NCBI RefSeq assembly: GCF_003850345.1
Contig: NZ_CP027707.1
Location: 5,456,001-5,520,000 of the forward strand
DNA length: 64,000 nucleotides
Source of the DNA: Pseudomonas chlororaphis subsp. piscium
Lineage (GTDB): Bacteria > Pseudomonadota > Gammaproteobacteria > Pseudomonadales > Pseudomonadaceae
Direction of reading: 5' to 3'
The position numbers were made by a program, and so were the translations under genes. Under the pieces are notes generated by a model. The model was not told the DNA's origin, searched no databases, and worked only from the letters and a program-made list of their open reading frames with translations. Below are positions 1 through 9,710 of the stretch, one piece after another (positions within the stretch are counted from its first letter, which is position 1; every line of letters starts with the position of its first letter).

Positions 1-21
1 TCAGCACAGGACTTGAGAGAG

Positions 22-492
22 ATGACCCAGGTTACCAACACCCCGTACGAAGCCCTCGAAGTCGGCCAGACCGCCAGCTACAGCAAGCACGTGGAAGAGC
101 GTGACATCCAGCTGTTCGCCGCCATGTCCGGCGACCACAACCCGGTGCACCTGGACGCCGAGTTCGCCGCCGCCAGCATGTTCAAGGAGCGTATCGCCCA
201 CGGCATGTTCAGCGGTGCGCTGATCAGCGCCGCGGTGGCCTGCGAGCTGCCCGGGCCGGGCACTATCTATATCGGCCAGCAGATGAGCTTCCAGAAGCCG
301 GTGAAGATCGGCGACACCCTGACCGTGCGCCTGGAAATCCTCGAAAAACTGCCGAAGTTCCGCGTGCGTATCGCTACCCGCGTGTTCAACCAGCGCGATG
401 AGCTGGTGGTGGACGGCGAAGCCGAAATCCTTGCCCCGCGCAAACAGCAGACCGTCACCCTGCCGACCTTGCCGGCCATCAATATCGGCTAA
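22..492 (+). CDS. phaJ: MaoC-family (R)-specific enoyl-CoA hydratase (PhaJ-like)
   Basis: A 156-residue single hot-dog protein. It has the hydratase-2 motif: ASGD-type SGDHNPVH around residues 37-44, then AHGMFSGALIS, so the catalytic Asp and His are present. Proteins of this size hydrate trans-2-enoyl-CoA to (R)-3-hydroxyacyl-CoA, linking beta-oxidation to polyhydroxyalkanoate synthesis. The frame is open upstream to a TTG at 13, but the ATG at 22 follows a GAGAG stretch and gives the usual PhaJ N-terminus, so I prefer it. The window edge hides the promoter. A general MaoC dehydratase of another pathway is the alternative. No PHA gene is nearby in the window. Confidence 0.85.
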   Translation: MTQVTNTPYEALEVGQTASYSKHVEERDIQLFAAMSGDHNPVHLDAEFAAASMFKERIAHGMFSGALISAAVACELPGPGTIYIGQQMSFQKPVKIGDTLTVRLEILEKLPKFRVRIATRVFNQRDELVVDGEAEILAPRKQQTVTLPTLPAINIG

Positions 493-544
493 GCCGCCTC
501 GTAGCAGGCATCCCGCTTTCGCCAGGTTGCGATTGCTGCGCAAT

Positions 545-572
545 CGATCGCAGCCTGGCGGCAGCGGCTACA
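545..572. repeat. single copy of a second short repeat family (GTAGCCGCTGCC type)
   Basis: The sequence reads GATCGCAGCC...GGCAGCGGCTAC. The same arm occurs as inverted pairs at 20413-20556 and 34752-34898. It lies between phaJ and the convergent efflux gene. Confidence 0.6.
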
Positions 573-575
573 CGA

Positions 576-1439
576 TCACTGACTCCCCTCCTCTACCTGC
601 ACGCTCGCCGTCATCCCGGCGCTCAGGTTGACGCCTTCGGGCACCTTGTCGAGCCTGATCCGCACCGGAATCCGCTGCGCCAGGCGCACCCAGTTGAACG
701 TCGGCTCCACCTCGGCCAGCAGTTGCCCGTCCGGCGTGGCGTTGCGGTCGGTGATGCCGCGGCTGATGCTTTCCACATGCCCCTGCAAGGCTTCCCCAGC
801 GCTCATCAGCCACACCTTGACCGGGTCGCCGACCTTGATCCGCGGCAATTTGGTTTCCTCGAAATAGGCCTGCACGTAGAAGGTCGAATCGTCGATCAGA
901 GCCATCACCGATTGCCCGGCGTTCACATAGTTACCTTCAGCCAGACGCAGGTTGGTGATATGCCCGCTGCGCGGCGCGCGGACCTGGCTGCGCGCCAGGT
1001 TGAGCTCGGCGACCTTGGCGTCGGCCTGGGCCTGGCGCAGCTCGCCACGAGCGACACCGGCATTGATCTGCGCGTTCTCCCGCAGCTCGGCGCTGATCGC
1101 CTGCGGCCCGAGGCTGGCCCGGCGGCTGGCTTCACGTTCTTTCAGGTTGAGCTGCTGCTGGCGGGTCTGCACCACCGCCTGGGCTTTTTCCAGCGCCGCC
1201 TCGAAGCGATCGCGGTCAATGCTCAGCAACAGGTCGCCGGCCTTCACCGCCTGGTTGTCATAGGCCTTGAGCTCACGCACCCAGCCCGACACATCGGGGG
1301 CGACTATCACCACGTCGGCGCGAATCCGCGCATCCCGGGTCCAGGGCGTGAGCATGTAGTACTGCCACAGATGAAAGCCGGCAAACAGCGCCGCCGCCAC
1401 CAGGCACAGGGTAAAAGCGATACGTACGGAGGCACGCAT
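576..1439 (-). CDS. aaeA: HlyD-family membrane fusion protein, AaeA/EmrA-like
   Basis: 287 residues. One N-terminal membrane anchor (about residues 5-25) is followed by the lipoyl half-motif (VSGWVRELKAYDNQAVKAG), a coiled-coil hairpin with many Gln/Glu/Ala, and the second lipoyl half (VRAPRSGHITNLRLAEGNYV). It should bridge the inner-membrane pump to an outer-membrane channel. It is the last gene of the minus-strand run FUSC - DUF1656 - HlyD, the AaeB-AaeX-AaeA arrangement used for aromatic acid efflux in E. coli. The frame extends to a TTG at 1445, but the ATG at 1439 has AAGGAG six bases upstream. The substrate is not shown by the sequence. Confidence 0.88.
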   Translation of the reverse strand: MRASVRIAFTLCLVAAALFAGFHLWQYYMLTPWTRDARIRADVVIVAPDVSGWVRELKAYDNQAVKAGDLLLSIDRDRFEAALEKAQAVVQTRQQQLNLKEREASRRASLGPQAISAELRENAQINAGVARGELRQAQADAKVAELNLARSQVRAPRSGHITNLRLAEGNYVNAGQSVMALIDDSTFYVQAYFEETKLPRIKVGDPVKVWLMSAGEALQGHVESISRGITDRNATPDGQLLAEVEPTFNWVRLAQRIPVRIRLDKVPEGVNLSAGMTASVQVEEGSQ

Positions 1440-1449
1440 GAACAACTCC

Positions 1450-1656
1450 TTATAAAGGTCCGAGTACGACAGTGACCAACGTCAGGACACAGACGTACAA
1501 GGCCACATCGAACAGTGCTTCATGCCAGATCCAGCGCCCCAGCGGCGTTGCGCGCAACAGCATGCGCAACGCCCCGGTCAGCACCAGCGCCAGCACCACA
1601 TAAATCAGAAACGGGCTGAGCAATACTCCGCCCAGCGACCACTCACGCAGCCCCAT
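1450..1656 (-). CDS. aaeX: DUF1656 small inner-membrane protein, AaeX-like
   Basis: 68 residues with two hydrophobic segments (about 10-31 and 45-66), the length and layout of DUF1656/AaeX proteins that accompany FUSC pumps. It starts inside the 3' end of the FUSC gene (14-base overlap), has a strong AGGAGG ribosome site, and is followed 10 bases later by the fusion-protein gene, so the three are translationally linked. Its own biochemical role is unknown in the family. Confidence 0.85.
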   Translation of the reverse strand: MGLREWSLGGVLLSPFLIYVVLALVLTGALRMLLRATPLGRWIWHEALFDVALYVCVLTLVTVVLGPL

Positions 1657-3631
1657 GGTTTTCCTCCTGCTGCCGGCACCAGGTGCGCCAGCTCTTCTGC
1701 AACTGCACCACCGCGCCCTGGGCCAGCTTCAACGCATCGCTGGGCGGTTGGCTGCTCAAGGCCTCGAGCATGGCGCTGCTGGCGTCGACCAGCGCGTCGC
1801 CGCGCCCGGCGCCCGGCCCACGCTCCAGCACCTGCTCCAGGTACTCGAAATAACGTCGCTGCGAAGCATCCGCGGGCACCTGGGCCACCGCCAGGCTCAA
1901 GCGCAGATGCATCAGTTCATCGCCGATATCCAGGCCCAGCAAGCCATCGTCCCAGCGGCTGCGCGCCTGCTCCGGCAATTCCGGGTAATGCCGCGCCAGT
2001 TGCAGCAGGCGATCGGCCATGCGCCCGCCGAACCAGCTTTCCGCGCCACGCAGGTTGCGCCGGGTCAGGCGCACCAGATCCTGCAGGGTCGCCGCCAGCA
2101 GGCGCCGCCCATGCCAGGCCGGGTTGCGCAGGATCAGCAGTTGGAACGCCAGCACCGCGGCACCCACGCCGAGCACCATCGCCTGGGCGCTGTTGAAGAA
2201 GTTCGCGACGTCGAACGTCATCTGGTTCTGCGGCGAAATCAGCACCACGAAGTGCAGGCAGAACGAGGTCGCCGTGGCACCGATCTGGGGCTTGGCCATG
2301 CCCAGCGCGCCGAAAAACAACGGCACGCCCATGACCATCGCCAGTAGGGCAAAACTGCTCCACTGCGGCAGCAGGATCTGCCCGACCACGAAGGCCACCG
2401 GAATCGCCAGGAAGATGCCACGCATGAAGCTCATGCCGATCTGCGCGCCGTTTTCCCGACTGGCGAACAGGCCGCACACCACACAGGTCAGCAGCATCGC
2501 CCCCGAGGCCGCCGGCCAGGCAGTGGCCAGCCAGAAACAGGCCACGGTGAGGAAGGCCAGGGCGCTGCGCGCGCCAAACAGCAGCGCCAGCGACAGATCG
2601 CGATGGGGGCTCAAGGTCGCCGGCTGCTCGACCGGCGCCTTGCCCTCCTCCACCGCCTGCATCGCCGCCCCAGCGGCCAGGGCGGTATCCAGCAACAGGG
2701 TGAAGCGGGCCAGGCAATAGCTTTGCGCCGAGCTGATGGCCGAGTCATGGGAAGCGTCCAGCAACTGCGGCCGCAACGCCTGCAAGGTCGGCTTGTCCAT
2801 CGCCGCCAGGGCCTGCTGCACCTGCTCCATCCACGGCGCCAGTTGATCCGCCTCGGCCTGCTCCAATTGCTTCCATTGCCGGCGCACCGAACGGGAGATC
2901 CGCAGCAGCATCAGCAGCTTCTGGCTCAAGGCGCTGATCGCCCGCGCCCGCTGCCGACCGAGCGGACCTTCGAACCAGGCATGTTCGCGCTGGGAGTCCA
3001 CGGCGACGATGCGCCCGAGGATTTCCAGCAGCCCCTTGCGCGCCAGGGCATCGCCGGCCAGGGTCGCCCGCGCCGCCTGCATGCCGCTTTGCCAGGCGCT
3101 GCGCGCCTGGGCGGTCAGCTGCCGCTCGACCCGCATCGGCCAGAGCAAGGCACTGCTGGCGGTGGCGCAGATAATGCCCAGGGAAATTTCCGTACAACGC
3201 GCTACGGCTTGGTCGAATATCGACAACGGGTGGAAAATCGCCGGCAAGGCAATGATCGCCACGGTGTAGCCGGCCAGCACGAACGAGTAGGACCAGGCGC
3301 TGCGCAGCAGGGTCGAACTGGCGGTACACAAGCCCAGCCACAGCGCCAGGGCCAACAGGAACAGCCAGGGGGTCTGGGCGAACAACCCCATGAACAGCAC
3401 CGACATGCAGGTGCCCACCAAAGTCCCTACCAACCGTGCCATGCCCTTTTGCAGGACCATCCCGGACAGCGGCTGGGCGACGATGATCGCCGTCATCAGG
3501 GCCCAGGACGGCTGCTGCAGACCCCAGCGCATGGCGAGCCACAACGCCAGCCCGGCGCCAAGCACGGTCTTGGTCGCGAACTGCACGGCCGCCAGATTGG
3601 GGGCGAACAGCGCCTGCAAAGTGATACGCAC
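1643..3631 (-). CDS. aaeB: FUSC-family efflux transporter, AaeB-like
   Basis: 662 residues with two blocks of about six membrane segments (roughly 20-170 and 350-500), each followed by a cytoplasmic helical region. This is the duplicated FUSC architecture of p-hydroxybenzoate efflux protein AaeB and aluminium-activated-malate-type transporters. The start is GTG at 3631 with only a weak ribosome site. It is the first gene of the three-gene pump operon. A 12-bp palindrome of SlyA/MarR type lies about 70 bp upstream, which suggests inducible expression. Substrate by analogy: aromatic carboxylic acids. Confidence 0.88.
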   Translation of the reverse strand: MRITLQALFAPNLAAVQFATKTVLGAGLALWLAMRWGLQQPSWALMTAIIVAQPLSGMVLQKGMARLVGTLVGTCMSVLFMGLFAQTPWLFLLALALWLGLCTASSTLLRSAWSYSFVLAGYTVAIIALPAIFHPLSIFDQAVARCTEISLGIICATASSALLWPMRVERQLTAQARSAWQSGMQAARATLAGDALARKGLLEILGRIVAVDSQREHAWFEGPLGRQRARAISALSQKLLMLLRISRSVRRQWKQLEQAEADQLAPWMEQVQQALAAMDKPTLQALRPQLLDASHDSAISSAQSYCLARFTLLLDTALAAGAAMQAVEEGKAPVEQPATLSPHRDLSLALLFGARSALAFLTVACFWLATAWPAASGAMLLTCVVCGLFASRENGAQIGMSFMRGIFLAIPVAFVVGQILLPQWSSFALLAMVMGVPLFFGALGMAKPQIGATATSFCLHFVVLISPQNQMTFDVANFFNSAQAMVLGVGAAVLAFQLLILRNPAWHGRRLLAATLQDLVRLTRRNLRGAESWFGGRMADRLLQLARHYPELPEQARSRWDDGLLGLDIGDELMHLRLSLAVAQVPADASQRRYFEYLEQVLERGPGAGRGDALVDASSAMLEALSSQPPSDALKLAQGAVVQLQKSWRTWCRQQEENHGAA

Positions 3632-3699
3632 GGAAAGAACCCCGGGAAGGACAAAACAACGATAGATGCATTGGAGCGAGAGATGACGCCCGTCAATTA

Positions 3700-3711
3700 T
3701 TAGCTAGCTAA
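3700..3711. promoter_or_regulatory. 12-bp palindrome, candidate MarR/SlyA-type operator
   Basis: TTAGCTAGCTAA is a perfect palindrome flanked by TATTAG on both sides. The known SlyA/MarR consensus is TTAGCAAGCTAA, one base different. It lies 69 bp upstream of the FUSC pump GTG. The overlap with the pump promoter is inferred. Confidence 0.5.
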
Positions 3712-3743
3712 CTATTAGTCGTCCAGCACTAATTTCCAGGCAC

Positions 3744-3772
3744 AAAAAAACGCCAGACCGGCTGGCGTTTTT
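3744..3772. terminator. bidirectional rho-independent terminator
   Basis: Stem CGCCAG / CTGGCG with loop ACCGG. Reading minus it is followed by seven T; reading plus by five T. The efflux gene to the left is on minus and begins further left, so the terminator best serves the small minus-strand gene at 3788-3997. Confidence 0.75.
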
Positions 3773-3787
3773 GATAGCTTCGCGCCG

Positions 3788-3997
3788 TTACAAGCCGGCG
3801 CGCGCCTGGTTACGCGGGGCTTTGGCCTGATCGTGGTTACGCTCTACGCCATGCTCCTCATCCCAGCCCTGAAATCCAATTTTTATCTGATTTTTCAAAA
3901 ATTTATCTTTTAATCCGGTTTCTGTATCCGCGTTATTTGCAGGATCTGTGATTTGGCCTGCTTGCAGAATGCCTGTATTTTCCAAGGTGTTCGTCAC
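3788..3997 (-). CDS. small hypothetical protein, 69 residues
   Basis: The frame starts at GTG (3997), ends in TAA (3788) and is followed 16 bases later by a strong terminator in the same direction, which no other minus-strand gene here explains. The product would be hydrophilic, rich in Asn, Gln, Lys and Glu, without membrane segment or Cys. The N-terminal half is more A+T rich than the neighbouring genes. I do not recognise a family. The start lacks a good ribosome site and overlaps the divergent leader of the DUF3820 gene, so the frame could be chance. Confidence 0.4.
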   Translation of the reverse strand: MTNTLENTGILQAGQITDPANNADTETGLKDKFLKNQIKIGFQGWDEEHGVERNHDQAKAPRNQARAGL

Positions 3998-4014
3998 CTC
4001 AACAGACAGCTGCC

Positions 4015-4251
4015 ATGAATCCCGAAAAACTAGAACTCCTGGTCACCCGCGAAATGCCCTACGGCAAGTACAAGGGCCGCATCCTCGCCGACCTGCCCGG
4101 CCCCTACCTGAACTGGTTCGCCCGCGAAGGTTTCCCCCACGGCGAGCTGGGCGGCCTGTTGGCCCTGATGCAGGAAATCGATCACAACGGCCTTTCCGAT
4201 CTGCTGGACCCGCTGCGTGCCAAACACGGCAAACCCAAACCCCGTCATTAA
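4015..4251 (+). CDS. DUF3820 family protein
   Basis: 78 residues. It contains the family signature MPYGKYKGRILADLP followed by YLNWFAREGFP, as in small proteins once named putative quorum-sensing-regulated virulence factor. The fold is related to exonuclease-associated DUF3820 domains; the function is unknown. The aminotransferase gene starts 10 bases after its stop, so the two may be cotranscribed. The ribosome site is weak. Confidence 0.8.
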   Translation: MNPEKLELLVTREMPYGKYKGRILADLPGPYLNWFAREGFPHGELGGLLALMQEIDHNGLSDLLDPLRAKHGKPKPRH

Positions 4252-4261
4252 GAAGCCCGCC

Positions 4262-5443
4262 ATGCCAAGCAATGCCCAACTCGCCCGCGACGAAGACTAC
4301 TGGCTGGCCATTGCCCGGCGTTATGACGTCGAGCCCGGGCCGATCAACCTGGAGAACGGCTACTTCGGGCGCATGAGCCGCGCCGTGGTCGAGGAATACC
4401 AGCGGCAGATCGACTTCGTGAACCGCAGCAACTCGGTGCATGTGCGCCAGCATTTCGAACAGATCGGCAATTTGCAGATTCGACAGCAATTGGCCGAACT
4501 GCTCGGTGTCGACCGCCAGGCCATCGCCCTCACCCGCAGCGCTTCAGAGGCGCTGCAATCGCTGATCCGCAACTACAACCGCCTCCAGCCGGGCGATCAG
4601 GTGCTGCTCAGCGACCTGGAATACGACAGCGTCAAGGGCGCCATGCACTGGCTGGCGCGCCATCGCGGGGTCGAAATCATCGAGATCGAGCATGCCCACC
4701 CGGCGAGTTTCGACAGCCTGCTGGCCAGCTATCGCGAGGCCTTCGAGCGTTACCCACGACTGAAGCTGATGGCCCTGACGCACGTCACGCACCGCACCGG
4801 GCTGGTGCTGCCGGTGCAGGCCATTGCCCTGGAGGCCCGCGAACGGGGAATCGACGTCATCCTCGACGGCGCCCATGCCCTGGCCCAGGTCGATTTCCAG
4901 CTCAGTGAGTTGGGTGTGGCGTTCGCCGGCTATAACCTGCAGAAATGGATTGGCGCACCGCTGAGCCTGGGGTTTGTCTACATCGACCCGCAACGCCTGG
5001 CCGATATCGATCCGGACATGGGCGAGCAACGTTATGCCCTGGACGATATCCGCTCACGGGCGCCTTATGGCACGCCGAACATTCCGGCCTGGCTGACCTT
5101 GCCCCGGGTGTTCGAGGAGCATCGCAGCATGGGCGGCTCGGCCCTCAAGGGCGCGCGCCTGAATTACCTGCGCGACCTGTGGGTGAGCCAGGTGCGCGAG
5201 CTGCCCGGCATTGAAGTCATGACTCCGGACGATCCGCGGCTGTATTGCGGCATCACCTCGTTTCGCTTCACCCGCCAGCCGGACCAGCAGGCGATGGCCG
5301 AACGGCTGCTCGAGGAATACAACCTGTTCACCGTGGCGCGCAGCGGTTCGCGTTGCGGGCCCTGTATCCGGGTGACACCGGGGTTTACCACGCCAGCCTC
5401 GGATATCCATCTGCTGGTCAAGGCGCTGGTGCAGTTGGGTTGA
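4262..5443 (+). CDS. class V PLP-dependent aminotransferase (CefD/cysteine desulfurase-like fold)
   Basis: 393 residues. PLP-binding features are visible: ILDGAHALAQVDF carrying the cofactor-binding Asp, and YNLQKWIGAPLSLGF with the Schiff-base Lys. The overall layout is that of isopenicillin-N-epimerase-like class V enzymes; no desulfurase Cys loop is evident. The frame reaches back to 4217 inside the DUF3820 gene, but the ATG at 4262 follows the DUF3820 stop with AAGAAG upstream and gives the usual N-terminus. The substrate cannot be deduced; epimerase, racemase and lyase activities occur in this group. Confidence 0.82.
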   Translation: MPSNAQLARDEDYWLAIARRYDVEPGPINLENGYFGRMSRAVVEEYQRQIDFVNRSNSVHVRQHFEQIGNLQIRQQLAELLGVDRQAIALTRSASEALQSLIRNYNRLQPGDQVLLSDLEYDSVKGAMHWLARHRGVEIIEIEHAHPASFDSLLASYREAFERYPRLKLMALTHVTHRTGLVLPVQAIALEARERGIDVILDGAHALAQVDFQLSELGVAFAGYNLQKWIGAPLSLGFVYIDPQRLADIDPDMGEQRYALDDIRSRAPYGTPNIPAWLTLPRVFEEHRSMGGSALKGARLNYLRDLWVSQVRELPGIEVMTPDDPRLYCGITSFRFTRQPDQQAMAERLLEEYNLFTVARSGSRCGPCIRVTPGFTTPASDIHLLVKALVQLG

Positions 5444-5463
5444 GATCTTTCGTACGTCCTCAT

Positions 5464-5552
5464 GTAGGAGCGCAGCTTGCGCGCGATGAGGGTGGGACAG
5501 GCAACGCGATTGAATGGCCGCTACGCGGATCGCGAGCAAGCTTCGCTCCTAC
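5464..5552. repeat. inverted pair of Pseudomonas REP elements
   Basis: GTAGGAGCGCAGCTTGCGCGCGAT on the left and ATCGCGAGCAAGCTTCGCTCCTAC on the right form a long inverted repeat between the convergent aminotransferase and eda genes. Confidence 0.85.
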
Positions 5553-5590
5553 AGAAGACCCGGCAATAGCCGACCAGCTTTTCTCCAGGC

Positions 5591-5624
5591 AAAAAAAAAC
5601 GGTGCACCGACCAAGCGCACCGTA
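5591..5624 (-). terminator. rho-independent terminator of zwf-pgl-eda
   Basis: Reading minus: stem ACGGTGC / GCACCGT followed by nine T, starting 48 bases after the eda stop. Confidence 0.85.
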
Positions 5625-5671
5625 AAGCCGTAGAACACACCAACGAATCTTTGAAAACAGCAGGAAAGCTG

Positions 5672-6337
5672 TCAGTCCAGCAGCGCCAGGGCCTCAGCCG
5701 TGCACTCCTGGATCCGCGCCCAGTCGCCGTTCTTGATCCACTCGGGATCGAGCATCCAGCTACCGCCGACGCACATCACGTTCTTCAACGCCATGTAGCT
5801 CTTGATATTGGCCGGGCCGACACCGCCGGTCGGGCAGAACTTCACTTCGCCGAACGGGCCACCCAGGGCCTTGATCGCGGCCACGCCGCCGCTGACTTCC
5901 GCCGGGAACAGCTTGAAGCGGCGATAGCCCAGGCTGTAACCCTCCATGATCCCGGAGGCATTGCTGATCCCCGGCAACAGCGGGATCGGGCTGGCGACGC
6001 TGGCTTCCAGCAGGTCGCGGGTAATGCCCGGGGTGACGATGAACTGCGAACCGGCGGCTTCGGCAGCGGCCAGCATCTGCCGATCGAGCACGGTACCGGC
6101 ACCGGTCACCAGTTCCGGACGCTGCTCGCGCAGGATCTGGATCGCCTTGAGACCGAACTGCGAGCGCAGGGTCACTTCCAGCGCGGTCAGGCCACCGGCG
6201 GCCAGGGCGTCGGCCAGGGGCAGCACGTCCTGTTCGCGGGCGATGGTGATCACCGGCAGAATCCGCGCCTTGGCGCAGAGGCTGTCGATCAGGGCAACTT
6301 TGTCCGCCATGGAAACGGTCGGTTGTGGGATTGTCAT
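5672..6337 (-). CDS. eda: 2-dehydro-3-deoxy-6-phosphogluconate (KDPG) aldolase
   Basis: 221 residues, normal length for the trimeric class I aldolase. Catalytic Glu is in ALEVTLRS (Glu54) and the Schiff-base Lys in RFKLFPAEVSGG (Lys142); CPTGGV binds phosphate. It cleaves KDPG to pyruvate and glyceraldehyde-3-phosphate, the last step of the Entner-Doudoroff pathway. The ATG at 6337 has AAGGA nine bases upstream; the in-frame GTG at 6364 would overlap pgl and contains that ribosome site, so I reject it. It is the third gene of zwf-pgl-eda, 17 bases after pgl. Confidence 0.96.
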   Translation of the reverse strand: MTIPQPTVSMADKVALIDSLCAKARILPVITIAREQDVLPLADALAAGGLTALEVTLRSQFGLKAIQILREQRPELVTGAGTVLDRQMLAAAEAAGSQFIVTPGITRDLLEASVASPIPLLPGISNASGIMEGYSLGYRRFKLFPAEVSGGVAAIKALGGPFGEVKFCPTGGVGPANIKSYMALKNVMCVGGSWMLDPEWIKNGDWARIQECTAEALALLD

Positions 6338-6354
6338 AGCGGCTGATCCTTGGC

Positions 6355-7054
6355 TCATGGGCACCAGTAAATCTCTAACGGAGGTTGCAGGAAGGCACGA
6401 ATCGGCATCGCGGCGACATCGTCACCGGCCAGTGCGGCACTCAGGGTGGTCAACTTGGATTGACCGGAAATCGACAGCACGCTGTACGTGGCCGAAGCCA
6501 GCAAGGCGCGGCTCATGCTCAGGCGCTGATGCGGCACGCTCGGCGCCAGCATCGGCCAGCAGCGACGCTGACCGTCGGCCTGCAGGGCTTCGGTCAGGTT
6601 CGGGCTGTTGGGGAACAGGGAGGCGGTATGACCGTCATCGCCCATGCCCAGTACCAGCGCGTCGATGGCCGACAACTCGGCCAGCAGACGATCGGCTTGC
6701 TCCGCGGCCTGTTCGAGGTTCGCCGCGGCGTTGTACAGGCTGAGGAACTTCGCCTGGGCCGCCGGGCCTTGCAGCAGGTAGCGCTTGAGCAGGCCTGCGT
6801 TGCTGTCGGCATGCTCCACCGGTACCCAGCGCTCGTCCGCCAGGGTGACCAGGACCTTGGACCAGTCCAGGTGCTGCTTGGCCAGGTGCTGGAAAAACGC
6901 CACCGGGCTGCGCCCGCCGGACACCACCAGCGTGGCTTCGCCGCGAACCTGGATCGCCTGGCTCAGTTGCCCGGCCACCTTCAGCGCCAGGCCTTCGGCC
7001 AGCAGCATCGGGCTGCGGAACTCGTGGGCGTGTACGCCCGCGGGCAGTTTCAAT

Positions 7055-7068
<14 letters not shown>
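6355..7068 (-). CDS. pgl: 6-phosphogluconolactonase
   Basis: 237 residues, NagB/DevB type. It has the phosphate-binding [16 protein letters not shown], the family motif LADERWVP, and [13 protein letters not shown] with the catalytic Asp/His. It hydrolyses 6-phosphogluconolactone made by the preceding Zwf. It overlaps the zwf 3' end by 14 bases and has GGGAGG before its ATG, indicating translational coupling. Confidence 0.96.
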
Positions 7069-8524
<1,456 letters not shown>

Positions 8525-8529
8525 GATGT

Positions 8530-8537
8530 TTGTTCTT
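8530..8537 (-). promoter_or_regulatory. candidate Crc/Hfq CA motif in the zwf leader
   Basis: Reading minus: AAGAACAA, matching AAnAAnAA, six bases before the zwf ATG, where Hfq/Crc binding would block ribosome loading. Confidence 0.5.
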
Positions 8538-8589
8538 TTATCAAGTTAAGCTACAAATACCTTTTTTCAAGGCATCACTCAAGGGAAAA

Positions 8590-8606
8590 TGTAGTAATAA
8601 CCACAA
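8590..8606. promoter_or_regulatory. HexR-like operator in the zwf/hexR divergent region
   Basis: TGTAGT-AATA-ACCACA is an imperfect inverted repeat (minus strand TTGTGGTTATTACTACA) close to the published HexR pattern TTGT-N7/8-ACAA. It lies 66 bp before zwf and 119 bp before hexR. Confidence 0.6.
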
Positions 8607-8724
8607 CATTTTAGCAAAATACAGATTCGAAGTGGTGGTCCGTCAGAGCCATCAGTAGGATAGGCCACCGCCAAAGACCGGTTAAGACCGGCTTCCTTTG
8701 CATTGCCGAACCAGGAAAACCCTA

Positions 8725-9594
8725 ATGGACCGCGTGCGAAATCTTCTGGAACAGATCCAGAATCGCCTTGAAGAATTGAACAAGGCGGAACGTAAAGTCG
8801 CCGAAGTCATCCTGCTCAACCCACAGCAGGCGACCCGCTTCAGTATTGCTGCCCTCGCCCAGGCCGCTTCGGTCAGCGAGCCGACGGTCAACCGTTTCTG
8901 CCGCTCGTTCGGCGTCAGCGGCTACCCCGAACTCAAGCTGCAACTGGCCCAGAGCCTGGCCAGCGGCGCGGCCTACGTCAGCCGCGCGGTGGAAGCCGAC
9001 GACAACCCCGAAGCCTACACCCAGAAGATCTTCGGCAGCGCCATCGCCTCTCTGGACAGCGCCTGCCAGGCCCTGGACCCGAACCTGATCAGCCGCGCCG
9101 TCGACCTGTTGATCCAGGCCCGGCAGATCCACTTCTTCGGCCTCGGCGCCTCGGCCCCGGTGGCCCTCGATGCCCAGCACAAGTTCTTCCGCTTCAACCT
9201 GGCGGTGACCGCCCACGCCGATGTGCTGATGCAGCGGATGATCGCCTCGGTGGCCCATACCGGCGAACTGTTCGTGATCATCTCCTACACCGGGCGCACC
9301 CGCGAGCTGGTGGAAGTGGCGCGCATCGCCCGGGAAAACGGCGCCTCGGTGCTTGGCCTGACCGCCGCCGGCTCGCCGCTGGCCAAGGCCAGCACCCTGA
9401 GCCTGAACATCCCGCTACCGGAAGACACCGACATCTACATGCCGATGACCTCGCGGATCATCCAGCTCACCGTGCTCGACGTCCTCGCCACCGGCATGAC
9501 CCTGCGCCGCGGCGTGGACTTCCAGCCGCACCTGCGCAAGATCAAGGAAAGCCTCAACGCCAGCCGCTATCCGGTGGGCGACGAGTACAACTGA
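8725..9594 (+). CDS. hexR: HexR, RpiR-family transcriptional repressor of ED genes
   Basis: 289 residues. An N-terminal RpiR helix-turn-helix (residues about 1-77, with [19 protein letters not shown] as the recognition part) is joined to a SIS sugar-phosphate domain (about 120-260; [27 protein letters not shown]). In Pseudomonas HexR represses zwf, edd and gap-1 until KDPG binds. The ATG at 8725 has AGGA upstream; the earlier ATG at 8698 would add nine unusual residues. It is divergent from zwf with a HexR-like site between, so autoregulation is likely. Confidence 0.95.
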   Translation: MDRVRNLLEQIQNRLEELNKAERKVAEVILLNPQQATRFSIAALAQAASVSEPTVNRFCRSFGVSGYPELKLQLAQSLASGAAYVSRAVEADDNPEAYTQKIFGSAIASLDSACQALDPNLISRAVDLLIQARQIHFFGLGASAPVALDAQHKFFRFNLAVTAHADVLMQRMIASVAHTGELFVIISYTGRTRELVEVARIARENGASVLGLTAAGSPLAKASTLSLNIPLPEDTDIYMPMTSRIIQLTVLDVLATGMTLRRGVDFQPHLRKIKESLNASRYPVGDEYN

Positions 9595-9629
9595 GGCTCG
9601 CGCAGCCCAGCGCCGGACCCTCCGGCCTT

Positions 9630-9687
9630 ATCGCGGGCAAGCCTCGCTCCTACATGTGTTCTGTAGGAGCGAGGCTTGCCCGCGATG
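9630..9687. repeat. compact inverted REP pair
   Basis: ATCGCGGGCAAGCCTCGCTCCTAC, nine bases, then GTAGGAGCGAGGCTTGCCCGCGAT: near-perfect 24-bp arms. It lies between convergent hexR and the mutarotase gene and may also act as a terminator. Confidence 0.9.
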
Positions 9688-9710
9688 ACGGCATCAGCCA
9701 CACCGCAAAA

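Larger units (their letters stand above)
3632..4014. other. 383-base gap holding palindrome, terminator and a probable small gene
   Basis: Between the efflux operon and the DUF3820 gene this stretch holds a SlyA-like palindrome (3700-3711), a bidirectional terminator (3744-3772) and a 69-codon minus-strand frame (3788-3997). The 3850-3960 part is visibly richer in A+T than its surroundings. Confidence 0.7.

Noticed and set aside
9630..9687. Possible CRISPR-like repeats (recurring 24-mers)
   Set aside because: The copies are isolated inverted pairs between genes, without regular spacers or cas genes; they are REP elements.
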